From an uncultured Nioella sp. (GTDB lineage: Bacteria > Pseudomonadota > Alphaproteobacteria > Rhodobacterales > Rhodobacteraceae): a stretch of 64,000 nt of DNA. The stretch covers positions 1,364,001 to 1,428,000 of the forward strand of contig CANMJH010000001.1 of assembly GCA_947498125.1 (NCBI GenBank), in the 5' to 3' direction. The notes under the pieces were generated by a model. That model was not told where the DNA came from. It saw only the letters and a program-made list of their open reading frames with translations, and did no database searches. Position 1 is the first letter of the stretch; each line of letters starts with the position of its first letter. Shown piece after piece: positions 53,546 to 62,655 of the stretch. The position numbers and the translations under genes were made by a program.

Positions 53546-54523
53546 ATGGCCATGCAGAATCCCACCAAACCCATGCAGAAACCGCAGAAAGTTGCGGCTT
53601 TGTTGTTCGACGACTTCTCGAACCACTGCCTTGCAAACGCGATTGAGCCTTTGCGCGCTGCAAACGGATTGGCGGGGCGAACATTGTTTGAATGGCAATT
53701 TCTAAGCATTGATGGCGCGCCGGTTTCGTCCTCCTCTGGGATGGACGTCACGCCCAAGGCCCGTTTGGCGGATCACAACGGCGGAGATATCTTGCTCGTT
53801 ATGCCCTCCTACCGGCATCATGATCATGCAAGGCCACATAATTTATCGGCGCTTCGTGCTGCTGCCCGCCGTTTTGACATTGTGGCAGGGCTTGATACGG
53901 GCGCTTGGTTAATGGCGGCGGCGGGCCTATTGGACGGGCACCGAGCCACCATCCACTGGAATGAAATTCGAGCGCTGGAAGAGACTTTTCCAGACATCAC
54001 CGTAACCGAAGATCGCTTTGTCATTGATGGCTCGCGCATCACTTCTGGCGGGGCCAGCACCAGCTTTGAGTTGATGCTGGACCTAATCAAACGCCAACAT
54101 GGGCCGATGCTGGCACTGGAAGTCGGGGCCCTCTTCATGCATGGCGAGGCGGACCCGGTGCGCGACCAAACCCTGCGCCTTCCGCCAGACAGGATTGTGC
54201 AATCTGCGGCGGCTCTGATGCGGCGAAATATCGAAACGCCCCTTTCGCTTTCGACAATTGCCAAGCGGCTGAACCTTAGCCTCCGGCGGTTTGAAGAATT
54301 GGTGAAATCCGCCACAGGCCGCGGGCCCGGCGCTTTGTACCGGGCCATTCGACTGCGCGAGGCGCGGGTTCTGGTGACCCAAAGCCGGTTTAGCATTGCC
54401 GAGATTGCCGCACGGGTCGGATATGAGGATGCCAGCGCCATGACCCGTGCCTTTGGGCGCGAGTTTGGTATCAGTCCCTCGGCCTTGCGGCGCGACAGCG
54501 ATCAGGCGCGTTCAGCACCGTAG
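53546..54523 (+). CDS. GATase1-AraC (GlxA-like) transcriptional regulator (second copy)
   Basis: About 325 residues from ATG 53546 (an ATG two codons later is equally possible). The N-terminal amidotransferase-like domain has AGLDTGAWLMA at the elbow, so no catalytic Cys. C-terminal AraC HTH: LSTIAKRLNLSLRRFEELVK and IAEIAARVGYEDASAMTRAF. Divergent from the acyl-CoA dehydrogenase operon by about 47 bases. Relatives (CdhR, GbdR, SouR) respond to quaternary amines and related compounds. The 3' end overlaps SoeC by 22 bases. Confidence 0.83.
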   Translation: MAMQNPTKPMQKPQKVAALLFDDFSNHCLANAIEPLRAANGLAGRTLFEWQFLSIDGAPVSSSSGMDVTPKARLADHNGGDILLVMPSYRHHDHARPHNLSALRAAARRFDIVAGLDTGAWLMAAAGLLDGHRATIHWNEIRALEETFPDITVTEDRFVIDGSRITSGGASTSFELMLDLIKRQHGPMLALEVGALFMHGEADPVRDQTLRLPPDRIVQSAAALMRRNIETPLSLSTIAKRLNLSLRRFEELVKSATGRGPGALYRAIRLREARVLVTQSRFSIAEIAARVGYEDASAMTRAFGREFGISPSALRRDSDQARSAP

Positions 54524-55440
54524 AACAGCTGACTGACATGTTCAGCTTCTGCAAAGAACAACCAACGCTCGGTCACAATGCCAATTCCGGCAGCTACAAC
54601 CGCCAAAAGCATCCACAGACCATCCAAAGGCGCGAGCAAGGCCAAGATGACCAAAAGAACTGGCGCAATCATCAAACAGGCCATCACGATTTTGCGCAGC
54701 TTGGCCGCATGGTTCCGTGCCACGCTATACCCCATTTCGCGCATGACAAAATTGGGCGTGGAGTGCGGCGGGTCAAGCGGGCGCGCTTTGCCAAGCTGGG
54801 GCAAACCCAAGGCCATTTCCCGTGTGTATTGGCCGGGATCGGCATCCACTGCCTTCCAGTATGCAATCTTAAGCGATGTGCCCAATCCGATCAGGAACAA
54901 CGTCGCAATCAAAAGACCGATTGAGGCCGCACCGATGAGACTTGCCAGAAAACCAAACAGGATCGCCCCAGTGGAACCAGCGAACGCGAGGTAAATATAG
55001 GGTACCAAAGGATGGTTCCACTGCCGGATGGTTCTGAGCGATCCATAGATCATCCCGGTGCAATAAACCGTAGCCACAGCCCCGATAGCAGCAAGTGCGC
55101 CTAGAACCGGGGCAAGACCAGATGAGATCCCAAAAAGGTAAAACAGCGCAAGCAAACCGGCAGGGACATAGGTTACAACGGCGGCAACCCCTTCGCGTGA
55201 CAGCCAGCTTGAACGCCACTGGCTAAAGGCACCGATAGCCCGCTCTGGGCGGCCAAGATGCAAAGTGGAAGACAACAAGCCAGCTGTGATCAGCAAAAGC
55301 GCCAGCGCGATCGCGAAAAAGCCAAACCAGCGGCCACCGGGCATCTGACCAAAAAGCTGCGCGAGGGATAGCCAGAACAGCAGGCCATAGCCGGCGCCGC
55401 TGGCGGTGGTGAAGAAGATGACGGAATAGGCGGGATGCAT
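54502..55440 (-). CDS. soeC: Sulfite dehydrogenase membrane subunit SoeC (DmsC-like)
   Basis: 312 residues with about eight membrane helices and LHLGRPERAIGAFSQWRSSWLSREG, the DmsC/NrfD-like signature. It anchors the SoeAB enzyme to the membrane and passes electrons to quinone. Last gene of soeABC. The sequence alone fits other DMSO-reductase-type anchors; the xsc-ackA context supports sulfite oxidation. Confidence 0.83.
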   Translation of the reverse strand: MHPAYSVIFFTTASGAGYGLLFWLSLAQLFGQMPGGRWFGFFAIALALLLITAGLLSSTLHLGRPERAIGAFSQWRSSWLSREGVAAVVTYVPAGLLALFYLFGISSGLAPVLGALAAIGAVATVYCTGMIYGSLRTIRQWNHPLVPYIYLAFAGSTGAILFGFLASLIGAASIGLLIATLFLIGLGTSLKIAYWKAVDADPGQYTREMALGLPQLGKARPLDPPHSTPNFVMREMGYSVARNHAAKLRKIVMACLMIAPVLLVILALLAPLDGLWMLLAVVAAGIGIVTERWLFFAEAEHVSQLFYGAERA

Positions 55441-55451
55441 TTCGGCTCTCC

Positions 55452-56195
55452 TTACGACAGAGTTTTATCGACCCAGGAAAACAGCTTTTCAATGGCCGTG
55501 CCATTTGGGGCTGCAACCTGTTCGGGCTGTTTTTCTGGGGCTTGGGTCGGCACTTGGGCTTTGCGAGGGGGAAGGTATTTATTGACGGGTTTATAGCCAA
55601 ACTCTTCGAGCAGGTTGAACCCTTCCCGCTCGGCCACGGATCTGGACACATCGCTATCAGGATCACCCAGATCGCCAAAGGCGCGCGCGCCGGTTGGGCA
55701 GGATCGCACGCAGGCCGGAACGCGGTCTTCTTCGGGCAGGTTCTCGTTATAAATCCGGTCAACGCAGAGCGTGCATTTCTTCATCACCCCGTCATCGTAA
55801 TCGTATTCACGAGCGCCGTAAGGACAGGCCCAAGAACACAGTTTGCAGCCGATGCATGTGTCTGGATTGACCAAAACGATCCCATCTTCGGCGCGTTTGT
55901 AGCTTGCCCCAGTTGGGCAAACAGTGACGCAATCCGGCTCTTCGCAATGAAGGCAGGACCGGGGGAAATGCACGGTTTTGGCCTCGGGGCCTTCGCCAAA
56001 TTCATAGGAATGGATGCGGTTCAACCATGCACCCGACGGGTCAGCGCCATAGGGGTCATGGTCCGACAATGGCGCCGAATAGCCGCCCGTGTTCCATTCC
56101 TTACAACTGGTCGCGCAGGATTGGCAGCCGACACAGATATCAAGGTCGATCACAAGGCCGAGCTTTTTGCTCGTGGGTTCAGGAAGCGAGGTCAT
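55452..56195 (-). CDS. soeB: Sulfite dehydrogenase iron-sulfur subunit SoeB (DmsB-like)
   Basis: 247 residues. Four 4Fe-4S cluster motifs: CVGCQSCATSC, CLHCEEPDCVTVCPTGA, CIGCKLCSWACPYGA, and CTLC with CVRSCPTGA. Cytoplasmic, carries electrons from the Mo subunit to SoeC. The start overlaps the SoeA stop by 4 bases, and soeC follows 11 bases after its stop. Confidence 0.87.
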   Translation of the reverse strand: MTSLPEPTSKKLGLVIDLDICVGCQSCATSCKEWNTGGYSAPLSDHDPYGADPSGAWLNRIHSYEFGEGPEAKTVHFPRSCLHCEEPDCVTVCPTGASYKRAEDGIVLVNPDTCIGCKLCSWACPYGAREYDYDDGVMKKCTLCVDRIYNENLPEEDRVPACVRSCPTGARAFGDLGDPDSDVSRSVAEREGFNLLEEFGYKPVNKYLPPRKAQVPTQAPEKQPEQVAAPNGTAIEKLFSWVDKTLS

Positions 56196-59053
56196 GCGTC
56201 CACCTTTCTGAAATCTGCACCATAAGCGAGTTTGGTCGGTGACGCTGGTTGAGTTGCATTTCCAAGCGGTTCAAAAAACGGTTCGGTCACGCCCGCTTCG
56301 ACGTCGGCCTTGGCAATCGAAACGCGCAGGTCAAACCATGCAGCCTGGCCGGTGATTGGGTCCGAGTTTGAGTAGCGATACCCGCCTTCGCGTTCGGGCA
56401 AAAGTTCGGAAATCAAATGGTTGAGCAGGAACCCCTGATTGCTTTCTGGCGCATCATCATCAAGCCCCCATGCTCCGCGGCGTTTGCCAATGGCGTTCCA
56501 TGTCCAAACCGTATGCGGATTGACGCCATCCATCAGGCGCACCTGACATTTGATGCGGCCCAGATGGGATTTCAGCCAAACCCAATCATCATCCACAGCC
56601 CCGATCTTTTCACCGACCGAGCGATGGATATAGAGCCGGTTCTGCGCCGTGATCTGACGCAGCCACGCGTTTTGCGACCCCCAGGAATGGTACATATGCA
56701 TGGGGCGCTGCGTGATGGCGTGAAGCGGGAACTCGTCCTCACTGACCAAGGATTCTTCCAGCGGAGCATACCAAAACGGCAAGGGATCAAAGTGCTTTTC
56801 AATCCGGTCTTTCGCCCGTTCGGGCGGTTGGCGATCTCCGTGTCCGCGCGCGGCTAACCGGAATCGCTGCAAAGGTTCGGAATACAGCTGAAAAACCGTG
56901 GCCTCGGCCGACATGCGGATGCCTTTTTCGATGCCCCAATCCAAGTATCCGCGATTGGCGTGGCGGAAAAAGGCGAATTCGGGATCAATCTTATGCTCAT
57001 GGAAAGCCCCGTTTTCGATATATTTATTCAACTGATTGGGGTTCACGTCACCCACGCCGAATTTATCGCCGTCTTTGCCGCGCCAACCCGCCAATGGGCC
57101 GATACCGGGCTTGCGCTCATGATTGACGATATAGTCTGGGTAGCCGCCGGGATATTTCGGGCTGCCATCTTCATTGGTGAATTTGGGTAATTTCAGACGG
57201 CCCGCCAGATCAATCAAAACTTCCTGAAATCCGCGGACATCGCGATCTGGCTGGACGACAGGATGACGAATGGAGTCGGCCACCATATCCGCCTCGGAAA
57301 TCGGACGATCCAGCAGAGAAATACAGTCATAGCGCTCAAGATAGGTTGTGTCTGGCAAAATGAGATCGGCAAAGGGAACCGTCTCGGAATAATAGCTATC
57401 GACGTAGATGATTTTGGGAATGACATAATCGCCATTTTCATCTTTAGCCGTCAGCGCGTCCAATGTGCCCGGCACATTCATCGAGCTGTTCCAAGCCATA
57501 TTCGCCATGTAGAGGAAAAGAACCTCGATCCCATAAGGGTCTTTCTTGGCCGCGTTGTTGATCACCATATGCATCAGCCCATGGGCCGAAATCGGCGCGT
57601 CCCAACTGAACGCTTTATCGATCCGGTTTGGATTGCCTTCATCGTCAATCAACAGATGCTGCGGGCCGTGCGGGAACCCCAGATGGGGGCCACCTAGCGG
57701 CAGCTCGGGCTTGATGTCTTGGATGGCGCCATGTGGCAGCAAATTGGGTGGTGTTTGCTTTGGGTATGGCGGCTTGTAGCGGAACCCGCCGGGGCAATCG
57801 ATCGAGCCCAGAAGGATTTGCAAGATATGGATCATCCGGCAGGTCTGGAACCCGTTGGAATGAGCCGAGATTCCGCGCATCGCATGCATGGACACCGGAC
57901 GGCCGATCATCTTGTCATGTTTGCGGCCCCATGCATCGGTCCAAGGCTGATCAATGGTGATCTCTTCTTTGAAGGCGACATGAGCCAGCTCTGCAGCGAT
58001 CCGTGTGATTTGCTCGGCCGGGATGCCGGTTGCTTCTGAAACAGCGTCCGGCGCGTATTCGGGTTCAAGGTAGCGTTCGGCCATCAACTCAAACACAGGT
58101 CGGGCCGTACGGCCATCCGGCAATGTGCGTGCCCCGGTCAGGGCCGGCGTGATGCTTTTGTCTTTGTGGCTAAAGAACTCACCCGATTTTGGATCGCAAA
58201 CCAGCGCCTCGCCATCTTCATCGCGCGCAAAAAGCCCATCATCCGCCGCACCGGGATCTTCGATCACCAGCCAAGGGGCATTTGTGTAGCGGATCAGGTA
58301 ATCCAGATCGATCTGCTGCGTCCGGAACATCTCATGGATAAGCGCGCCAACAAAAAGCGCGTCCGTACCGGGGCGAATGCCAACCCATTCATCAGCCACC
58401 GCATTATACCCCGTGCGCACTGGGTTGATCGAGACCATCTTGGCCCCGTTTTCCTTTAGCTTGCCGATGCCCATCTTGATCGGGTTCGAGGCATGATCCT
58501 CGGCCACGCCAAACAGCATGAAATATTTGGTCCGCTCCCAATCAGGATCGCCAAATTCCCAGAAAGCGCCGCCAAAAGTGTAAAGCCCGCCAGCTGCCAT
58601 ATTAACCGAGCAAAACCCGCCATGCGCGGCAAAATTAGGCGTGCCATATTGCATCGCCCAAAATCCCGTCAGGGATTGGCTTTGATCGCGGCCTGTAAAG
58701 AACGCGAGTTTCTTGGGGTCTGTCTTACGTACAGTCCCAAGCCATTCGGTTGCCGTTTCCAACGCCTCATCCCACGAGATCGCCTCGAACTGACCAGACC
58801 CGCGCGGACCAACCCGTTTCAGCGGAGATTGTAATCTTGCAGGCGAATAGTGCTGCATGATGCCAGACGCGCCTTTGCCGCAAAGAACACCCTTGTTGAC
58901 CGGATGATCGCGATTGCCTTCGATATAGCGGACCTTTCCATCTTTTAGATGAACATCGATCCCACAGCGGCACGCGCACATGTAGCAGGTGGTTTTTTTT
59001 ATCTCGTCCGAAACCTCGGGCGAATGGTCAATTTGCGGTTCTTTGGACGACAT
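56192..59053 (-). CDS. soeA: Sulfite dehydrogenase molybdopterin subunit SoeA
   Basis: 953 residues. Bis-MGD molybdoenzyme of the DMSO reductase family. The N-terminal 4Fe-4S ligands are Cys23, 26, 30 and 58 (CYMCACRC and LCGKG). Cys148 in GGFCSVNM is the likely Mo ligand. No Tat signal precedes it, as expected for cytoplasmic SoeA and unlike periplasmic DmsA. Oxidises sulfite to sulfate. It is downstream of xsc and ackA on the same strand, which links it to sulfonate breakdown. Confidence 0.87.
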   Translation of the reverse strand: MSSKEPQIDHSPEVSDEIKKTTCYMCACRCGIDVHLKDGKVRYIEGNRDHPVNKGVLCGKGASGIMQHYSPARLQSPLKRVGPRGSGQFEAISWDEALETATEWLGTVRKTDPKKLAFFTGRDQSQSLTGFWAMQYGTPNFAAHGGFCSVNMAAGGLYTFGGAFWEFGDPDWERTKYFMLFGVAEDHASNPIKMGIGKLKENGAKMVSINPVRTGYNAVADEWVGIRPGTDALFVGALIHEMFRTQQIDLDYLIRYTNAPWLVIEDPGAADDGLFARDEDGEALVCDPKSGEFFSHKDKSITPALTGARTLPDGRTARPVFELMAERYLEPEYAPDAVSEATGIPAEQITRIAAELAHVAFKEEITIDQPWTDAWGRKHDKMIGRPVSMHAMRGISAHSNGFQTCRMIHILQILLGSIDCPGGFRYKPPYPKQTPPNLLPHGAIQDIKPELPLGGPHLGFPHGPQHLLIDDEGNPNRIDKAFSWDAPISAHGLMHMVINNAAKKDPYGIEVLFLYMANMAWNSSMNVPGTLDALTAKDENGDYVIPKIIYVDSYYSETVPFADLILPDTTYLERYDCISLLDRPISEADMVADSIRHPVVQPDRDVRGFQEVLIDLAGRLKLPKFTNEDGSPKYPGGYPDYIVNHERKPGIGPLAGWRGKDGDKFGVGDVNPNQLNKYIENGAFHEHKIDPEFAFFRHANRGYLDWGIEKGIRMSAEATVFQLYSEPLQRFRLAARGHGDRQPPERAKDRIEKHFDPLPFWYAPLEESLVSEDEFPLHAITQRPMHMYHSWGSQNAWLRQITAQNRLYIHRSVGEKIGAVDDDWVWLKSHLGRIKCQVRLMDGVNPHTVWTWNAIGKRRGAWGLDDDAPESNQGFLLNHLISELLPEREGGYRYSNSDPITGQAAWFDLRVSIAKADVEAGVTEPFFEPLGNATQPASPTKLAYGADFRKVDA

Positions 59054-59192
59054 TGGCTCTCTCTAGCTGTTGTCTTAATTTGCTCCAAGCGACCGAGCAT
59101 ATGGTGACAAAATTCGTTAACGGGCGGCGATTACAGAAAAAAATCGTCATTTTAGGAAACATACAAGCACAGAATTCTCTCATCGGAGAATT

Positions 59193-60293
59193 TTATTGCT
59201 CGCCGCTTTGCATAACGCGGCACGCATCAATCATTATCTGGCGCTCTTCATCAGCGGGGATCTTCCATATTGATATATCCGAGCCCGCATCATGCAGCTT
59301 GGTTTCGTTGCCGTTATTCGCCTTAGAGTTGACGATTGCTCTACACCACGAAAAGCTCTGCAAAATCTGCGCGCGAATATTGGGGGCGTTTTCGCCGATG
59401 CCACCGGTAAAGATAATCGCGTCCAAACCGCCCATCGCCATCATCAGATTTCCCGCCTGACGCGCAGCAGCGTGGCAAAAATGGTCAATCGCGAACCGGC
59501 TTTTGATAGAATCGTCTGCCTCAAGGCTGCGCATATCTGCGCTGTGTCCAGAGAGACCCAAGAGGCCGGATTGGTGGTTCAGGATCTCACGTGCCCGATC
59601 AAACCCAAACTCTTCGACTAGGCGCAGTACCGCATTGGCATCAATCTCGCCGGCACGGGTACCCATTGTGATGCCAGAGACCGGAGAATAGCCCATCGTA
59701 GTGGCCACAGAAATCCCGTCTTTCAGCGCCGCAATCGATGCCCCATTGCCAAGGTGAAAGGCCAAAACTCGGGCTGGCAGTGCCGTACCGGTTGCTTCGG
59801 GAAAGGTACGAACAAGACTGGCATAGGATGAGCCATGAAACCCGTACCGCCGAATGCCAAGCGCCTCTGCCTCGGCAGGAAGGGCGTATCGTTTGGCGAC
59901 CTCTGGATTGCTAGTGTGAAAGGCCGTGTCGAAAGACGCATATTGCGGCAAACCCGGCGCGCGCTGCGTGATCAGGTCAATCGCCGCAAGGTTATGGGGG
60001 TTATGAAGCGGGGCCAGCGGAATACATGCCTCGATATCTGTGCGCACTTTATCGGTGATCCGCATCGCACCTGTCAGGTCTGTCCCGCCATGCACCACAC
60101 GGTGCGCAGCGGCTGCCAGATCTCTCAAAGCGACGCCCTGTGCTGCCAAGGCGTCAATGATATCATCTAAAGCCGCGCGTCCGGTCCCCTCGGCCGAGGC
60201 ACGTGCCACCTCGGCCCCGGCGATGTCAAACACCGCCGTTTTTATAGAAGAAGACCCGGCATTCACCACCAGGATCAGCGGCTGGTCTGACAT
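59193..60293 (-). CDS. ackA: Acetate kinase
   Basis: 366 residues, shorter than the usual 400. ASKHA kinase: VVNAGSSSIKTAVFD phosphate loop, HRVVHGGTD, FDTAFH, YGFHGSSY, HLGNGASI and GGIGENAP. Makes acetate and ATP from acetyl phosphate. It follows xsc on the same strand with the xsc stop 6 bases after its neighbour start, so acetyl phosphate from Xsc is its evident substrate. In many sulfonate clusters Pta takes this place. Confidence 0.92.
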   Translation of the reverse strand: MSDQPLILVVNAGSSSIKTAVFDIAGAEVARASAEGTGRAALDDIIDALAAQGVALRDLAAAAHRVVHGGTDLTGAMRITDKVRTDIEACIPLAPLHNPHNLAAIDLITQRAPGLPQYASFDTAFHTSNPEVAKRYALPAEAEALGIRRYGFHGSSYASLVRTFPEATGTALPARVLAFHLGNGASIAALKDGISVATTMGYSPVSGITMGTRAGEIDANAVLRLVEEFGFDRAREILNHQSGLLGLSGHSADMRSLEADDSIKSRFAIDHFCHAAARQAGNLMMAMGGLDAIIFTGGIGENAPNIRAQILQSFSWCRAIVNSKANNGNETKLHDAGSDISIWKIPADEERQIMIDACRVMQSGEQ

Positions 60294-60298
60294 TTCGG

Positions 60299-62074
60299 TC
60301 AGACCTTTTGCGGGCGCATATCCGCCTTATCGATACCGGCCACAGAAACCGGTTTCTTCATTGCATCACGGCGGAAAGGTTCGCCTAGCTCTTGGTTGAT
60401 CATCGCTTCGATCAGCGTGGTCTTACCTTCCTTCTGGTCCTTCAACGCTTGATTTAGCGCTGCTGTCAGCTCTTCTTGGGTGCGCGCCACAACGCCAATC
60501 AATCCGCAAGCCTGCGCGATGCCGGCATAGGACACATCGGTGTCCAGCTCTGTCCCGACAAAATTGTCATCAAACCAAAGGGTCGAATTCCGCTTTTCTG
60601 CGCCCCATTGATAGTTCCGGAACACGATCTGCGTGATGCCGGGCCATTGGCCACGACCGATGGCTGTTAGCTCGTTGACCGAAATACCAAATGCACCGTC
60701 ACCTGCAAATCCAACAACCGGCACGTCTGGGCACCCGATTTTCGCGCCAACGATGGCAGGAAGACCGTATCCGCACGGACCAAAGAGGCCGGGCGCAAGA
60801 TATTTGCGTCCCTCTTCAAAGGCAGGGTAGGCGTTGCCGATGGCGCAGTTATTGCCAATATCGGATGAGATGATTGCCTCAACCGGCAGCGCACTTTGAA
60901 TTGCACGCCACGCCATGCGGGGGCTCATCCACTCTGGCTTGTCCGCGCGGGCGCGCTCGTTCCAAGAGGTGCCGGGATCGTCATCTTCGTGATCCATAGA
61001 ACTAAGCTGCTGCGCCCAAGCTGATTTTGTTTGACTGATCAAAGCCTTACGGGCGTCACGACCTTCATCACCAGCACCTTCAGCCAGATTATTCAGGATG
61101 CCTTTGGCAACTTTCGCAGCGTCGCCAACGATCCCAACCGAAACCTTTTTGGTCAGACCGATGCGATCAGGGTTAATGTCGACCTGAATGACTTTCGCAT
61201 CCGCGGGCCAATATTCCATGCCGTATCCCGGCAGGGTCGAAAATGGGTTCAGACGCGTGCCAAGAGCCACAACAACGTCGGCTTTCTTAATCAACTCCAT
61301 CCCCGCCTTAGAGCCATTATAGCCCAGAGGCCCAGCAAAAAGAGGGTGCGATCCGGGGAACGCATCATTGTGCTGATAGCCAACGCAAACTGGCGCATCC
61401 AGTTTCTCGGCCAGCGCTTTCGACGCATCGATACCGCCTTTGGACAAGACAACACCGGCGCCGTTCAGGATCACGGGGAACTTGGCGTCGCTGATAAGTT
61501 TGGCCGCCTCAGCAACCGAATTTTCACCGCCGGGCGACACTTCAAACTCGATGGGTTCGGGCAATTCAACATCGATAATCTGCGTCCACATATCACGAGG
61601 GATGTTCAGCTGAGCGGGCGCGGACAAGCGTTTCGCTTGGCTGATCACACGGGCCAGAACTTCGCAGACACGCGACGGATCGCGGACTTCTTCTTGATAG
61701 GCCACCATATCTTCGAAGAGCTTCATTTGCTCAACTTCCTGGAAACCGCCCTGCCCGATAGTTTTGTTGGCTGCCTGCGGCGTCACCAGCAAAAGCGGGG
61801 TGTGGTTCCAATAGGCGGTTTTAACGGCCGTAACAAAGTTGGTGATTCCGGGGCCGTTCTGCGCGATCATCATCGACATCTTGCCAGTCGCACGGGTGTA
61901 CCCATCGGCCATCATCCCGGCGCTGCCCTCATGCGCGCAATCCCAGAACGTGATTCCTGCCGCCGGGAAAATGTCCGAGATGGGCATCATGGCCGACCCG
62001 ATAATCCCAAATGCATGTTCAATCCCATGCACTTGCAGGGTCTTCACAAAGGCCTCTTCTGTGGTCATTTTCAT
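60299..62074 (-). CDS. xsc: Sulfoacetaldehyde acetyltransferase
   Basis: 591 residues. ThDP enzyme: HEGSAGMMADGYTRATGK with the catalytic Glu, GDGAFGISVNELTAIGRGQW for ThDP/Mg binding, and FRNYQWGAEKRNSTLWFDDNFVGTEL, a stretch typical of Xsc. Cleaves sulfoacetaldehyde with phosphate to acetyl phosphate and sulfite. ATG 62074 has AGGA 8 bases upstream. First gene of xsc-ackA-soeABC; the sulfonate-specific upstream enzyme is not in the window. Confidence 0.93.
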   Translation of the reverse strand: MKMTTEEAFVKTLQVHGIEHAFGIIGSAMMPISDIFPAAGITFWDCAHEGSAGMMADGYTRATGKMSMMIAQNGPGITNFVTAVKTAYWNHTPLLLVTPQAANKTIGQGGFQEVEQMKLFEDMVAYQEEVRDPSRVCEVLARVISQAKRLSAPAQLNIPRDMWTQIIDVELPEPIEFEVSPGGENSVAEAAKLISDAKFPVILNGAGVVLSKGGIDASKALAEKLDAPVCVGYQHNDAFPGSHPLFAGPLGYNGSKAGMELIKKADVVVALGTRLNPFSTLPGYGMEYWPADAKVIQVDINPDRIGLTKKVSVGIVGDAAKVAKGILNNLAEGAGDEGRDARKALISQTKSAWAQQLSSMDHEDDDPGTSWNERARADKPEWMSPRMAWRAIQSALPVEAIISSDIGNNCAIGNAYPAFEEGRKYLAPGLFGPCGYGLPAIVGAKIGCPDVPVVGFAGDGAFGISVNELTAIGRGQWPGITQIVFRNYQWGAEKRNSTLWFDDNFVGTELDTDVSYAGIAQACGLIGVVARTQEELTAALNQALKDQKEGKTTLIEAMINQELGEPFRRDAMKKPVSVAGIDKADMRPQKV

Positions 62075-62502
62075 CTGGGTGGTCCTTGTCTAACTTTGGT
62101 TTGGCTCGGGCCGCGCGCTGAAACAATCTTCACCGCAACATCCGAGAAATCATTCTATATACTTACCGGCTAAAATTGGTCAGCGAGGCACAGAACTATA
62201 TGGCCAGATGGTTTCAGCATTAAGTCCAGTTTGCTAAAACAAACGTCGCCTTCCATCCTATTGCCCGCGATGCTACGTGGTTTGTTCGATAATGCAATGA
62301 AAATGGTAACGCCAAACGCCCACCAGTTTGTTGTTTTTAAAAGCATTTCTTGAAAGTCACCGAAAGAAAGCTTTGTTTGCAGCCCGTTTTACAGGTCGAA
62401 GAAGTTAGCTACATTTTTCGCGCACAGCGAGACAAATAGTTTCAAAAAATGGGATCACAGCAGCACATGGTGATTGGCCAATTTGAACGAATCGACGAAA
62501 AT

Positions 62503-62520
62503 CCATGAAAAATTTCATGG
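62503..62520. promoter_or_regulatory. Inverted repeat CCATGAAA-AA-TTTCATGG, candidate IclR operator
   Basis: Arms at 62503-62510 and 62513-62520 with a 2-base spacer. It lies in the 581-base gap between xsc (62074) and the IclR gene (62656). The centre resembles IclR-type sites (A/T-rich dyad). The rest of the gap holds no gene or tRNA that could be recognised. Confidence 0.5.
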
Positions 62521-62640
62521 GGGGGCCGCCACATTCGGTTTTGAAATTTGGTTTTTGGCTATTTTTTTGATCACATTACCTGAGATTGAGTTAGATAAGT
62601 TGAAGAAAGCGACGCTGGTCAAATGGGACGGCCTAAGTCG

Positions 62641-62648
62641 AGGGGAGG
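62641..62648 (+). promoter_or_regulatory. Strong ribosome site fixing the IclR start
   Basis: AGGGGAGG ends 7 bases before ATG 62656. An in-frame ATG at 62623 lacks such a site. Confidence 0.75.
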
Positions 62649-62655
62649 AAAACCG

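Noticed and set aside
59173-59192. 7-bp hairpin AATTCTC/GAGAATT after ackA
   Set aside because: Weak stem without a T-run; soeA lies downstream on the same strand and co-transcription is plausible, so not called a terminator.
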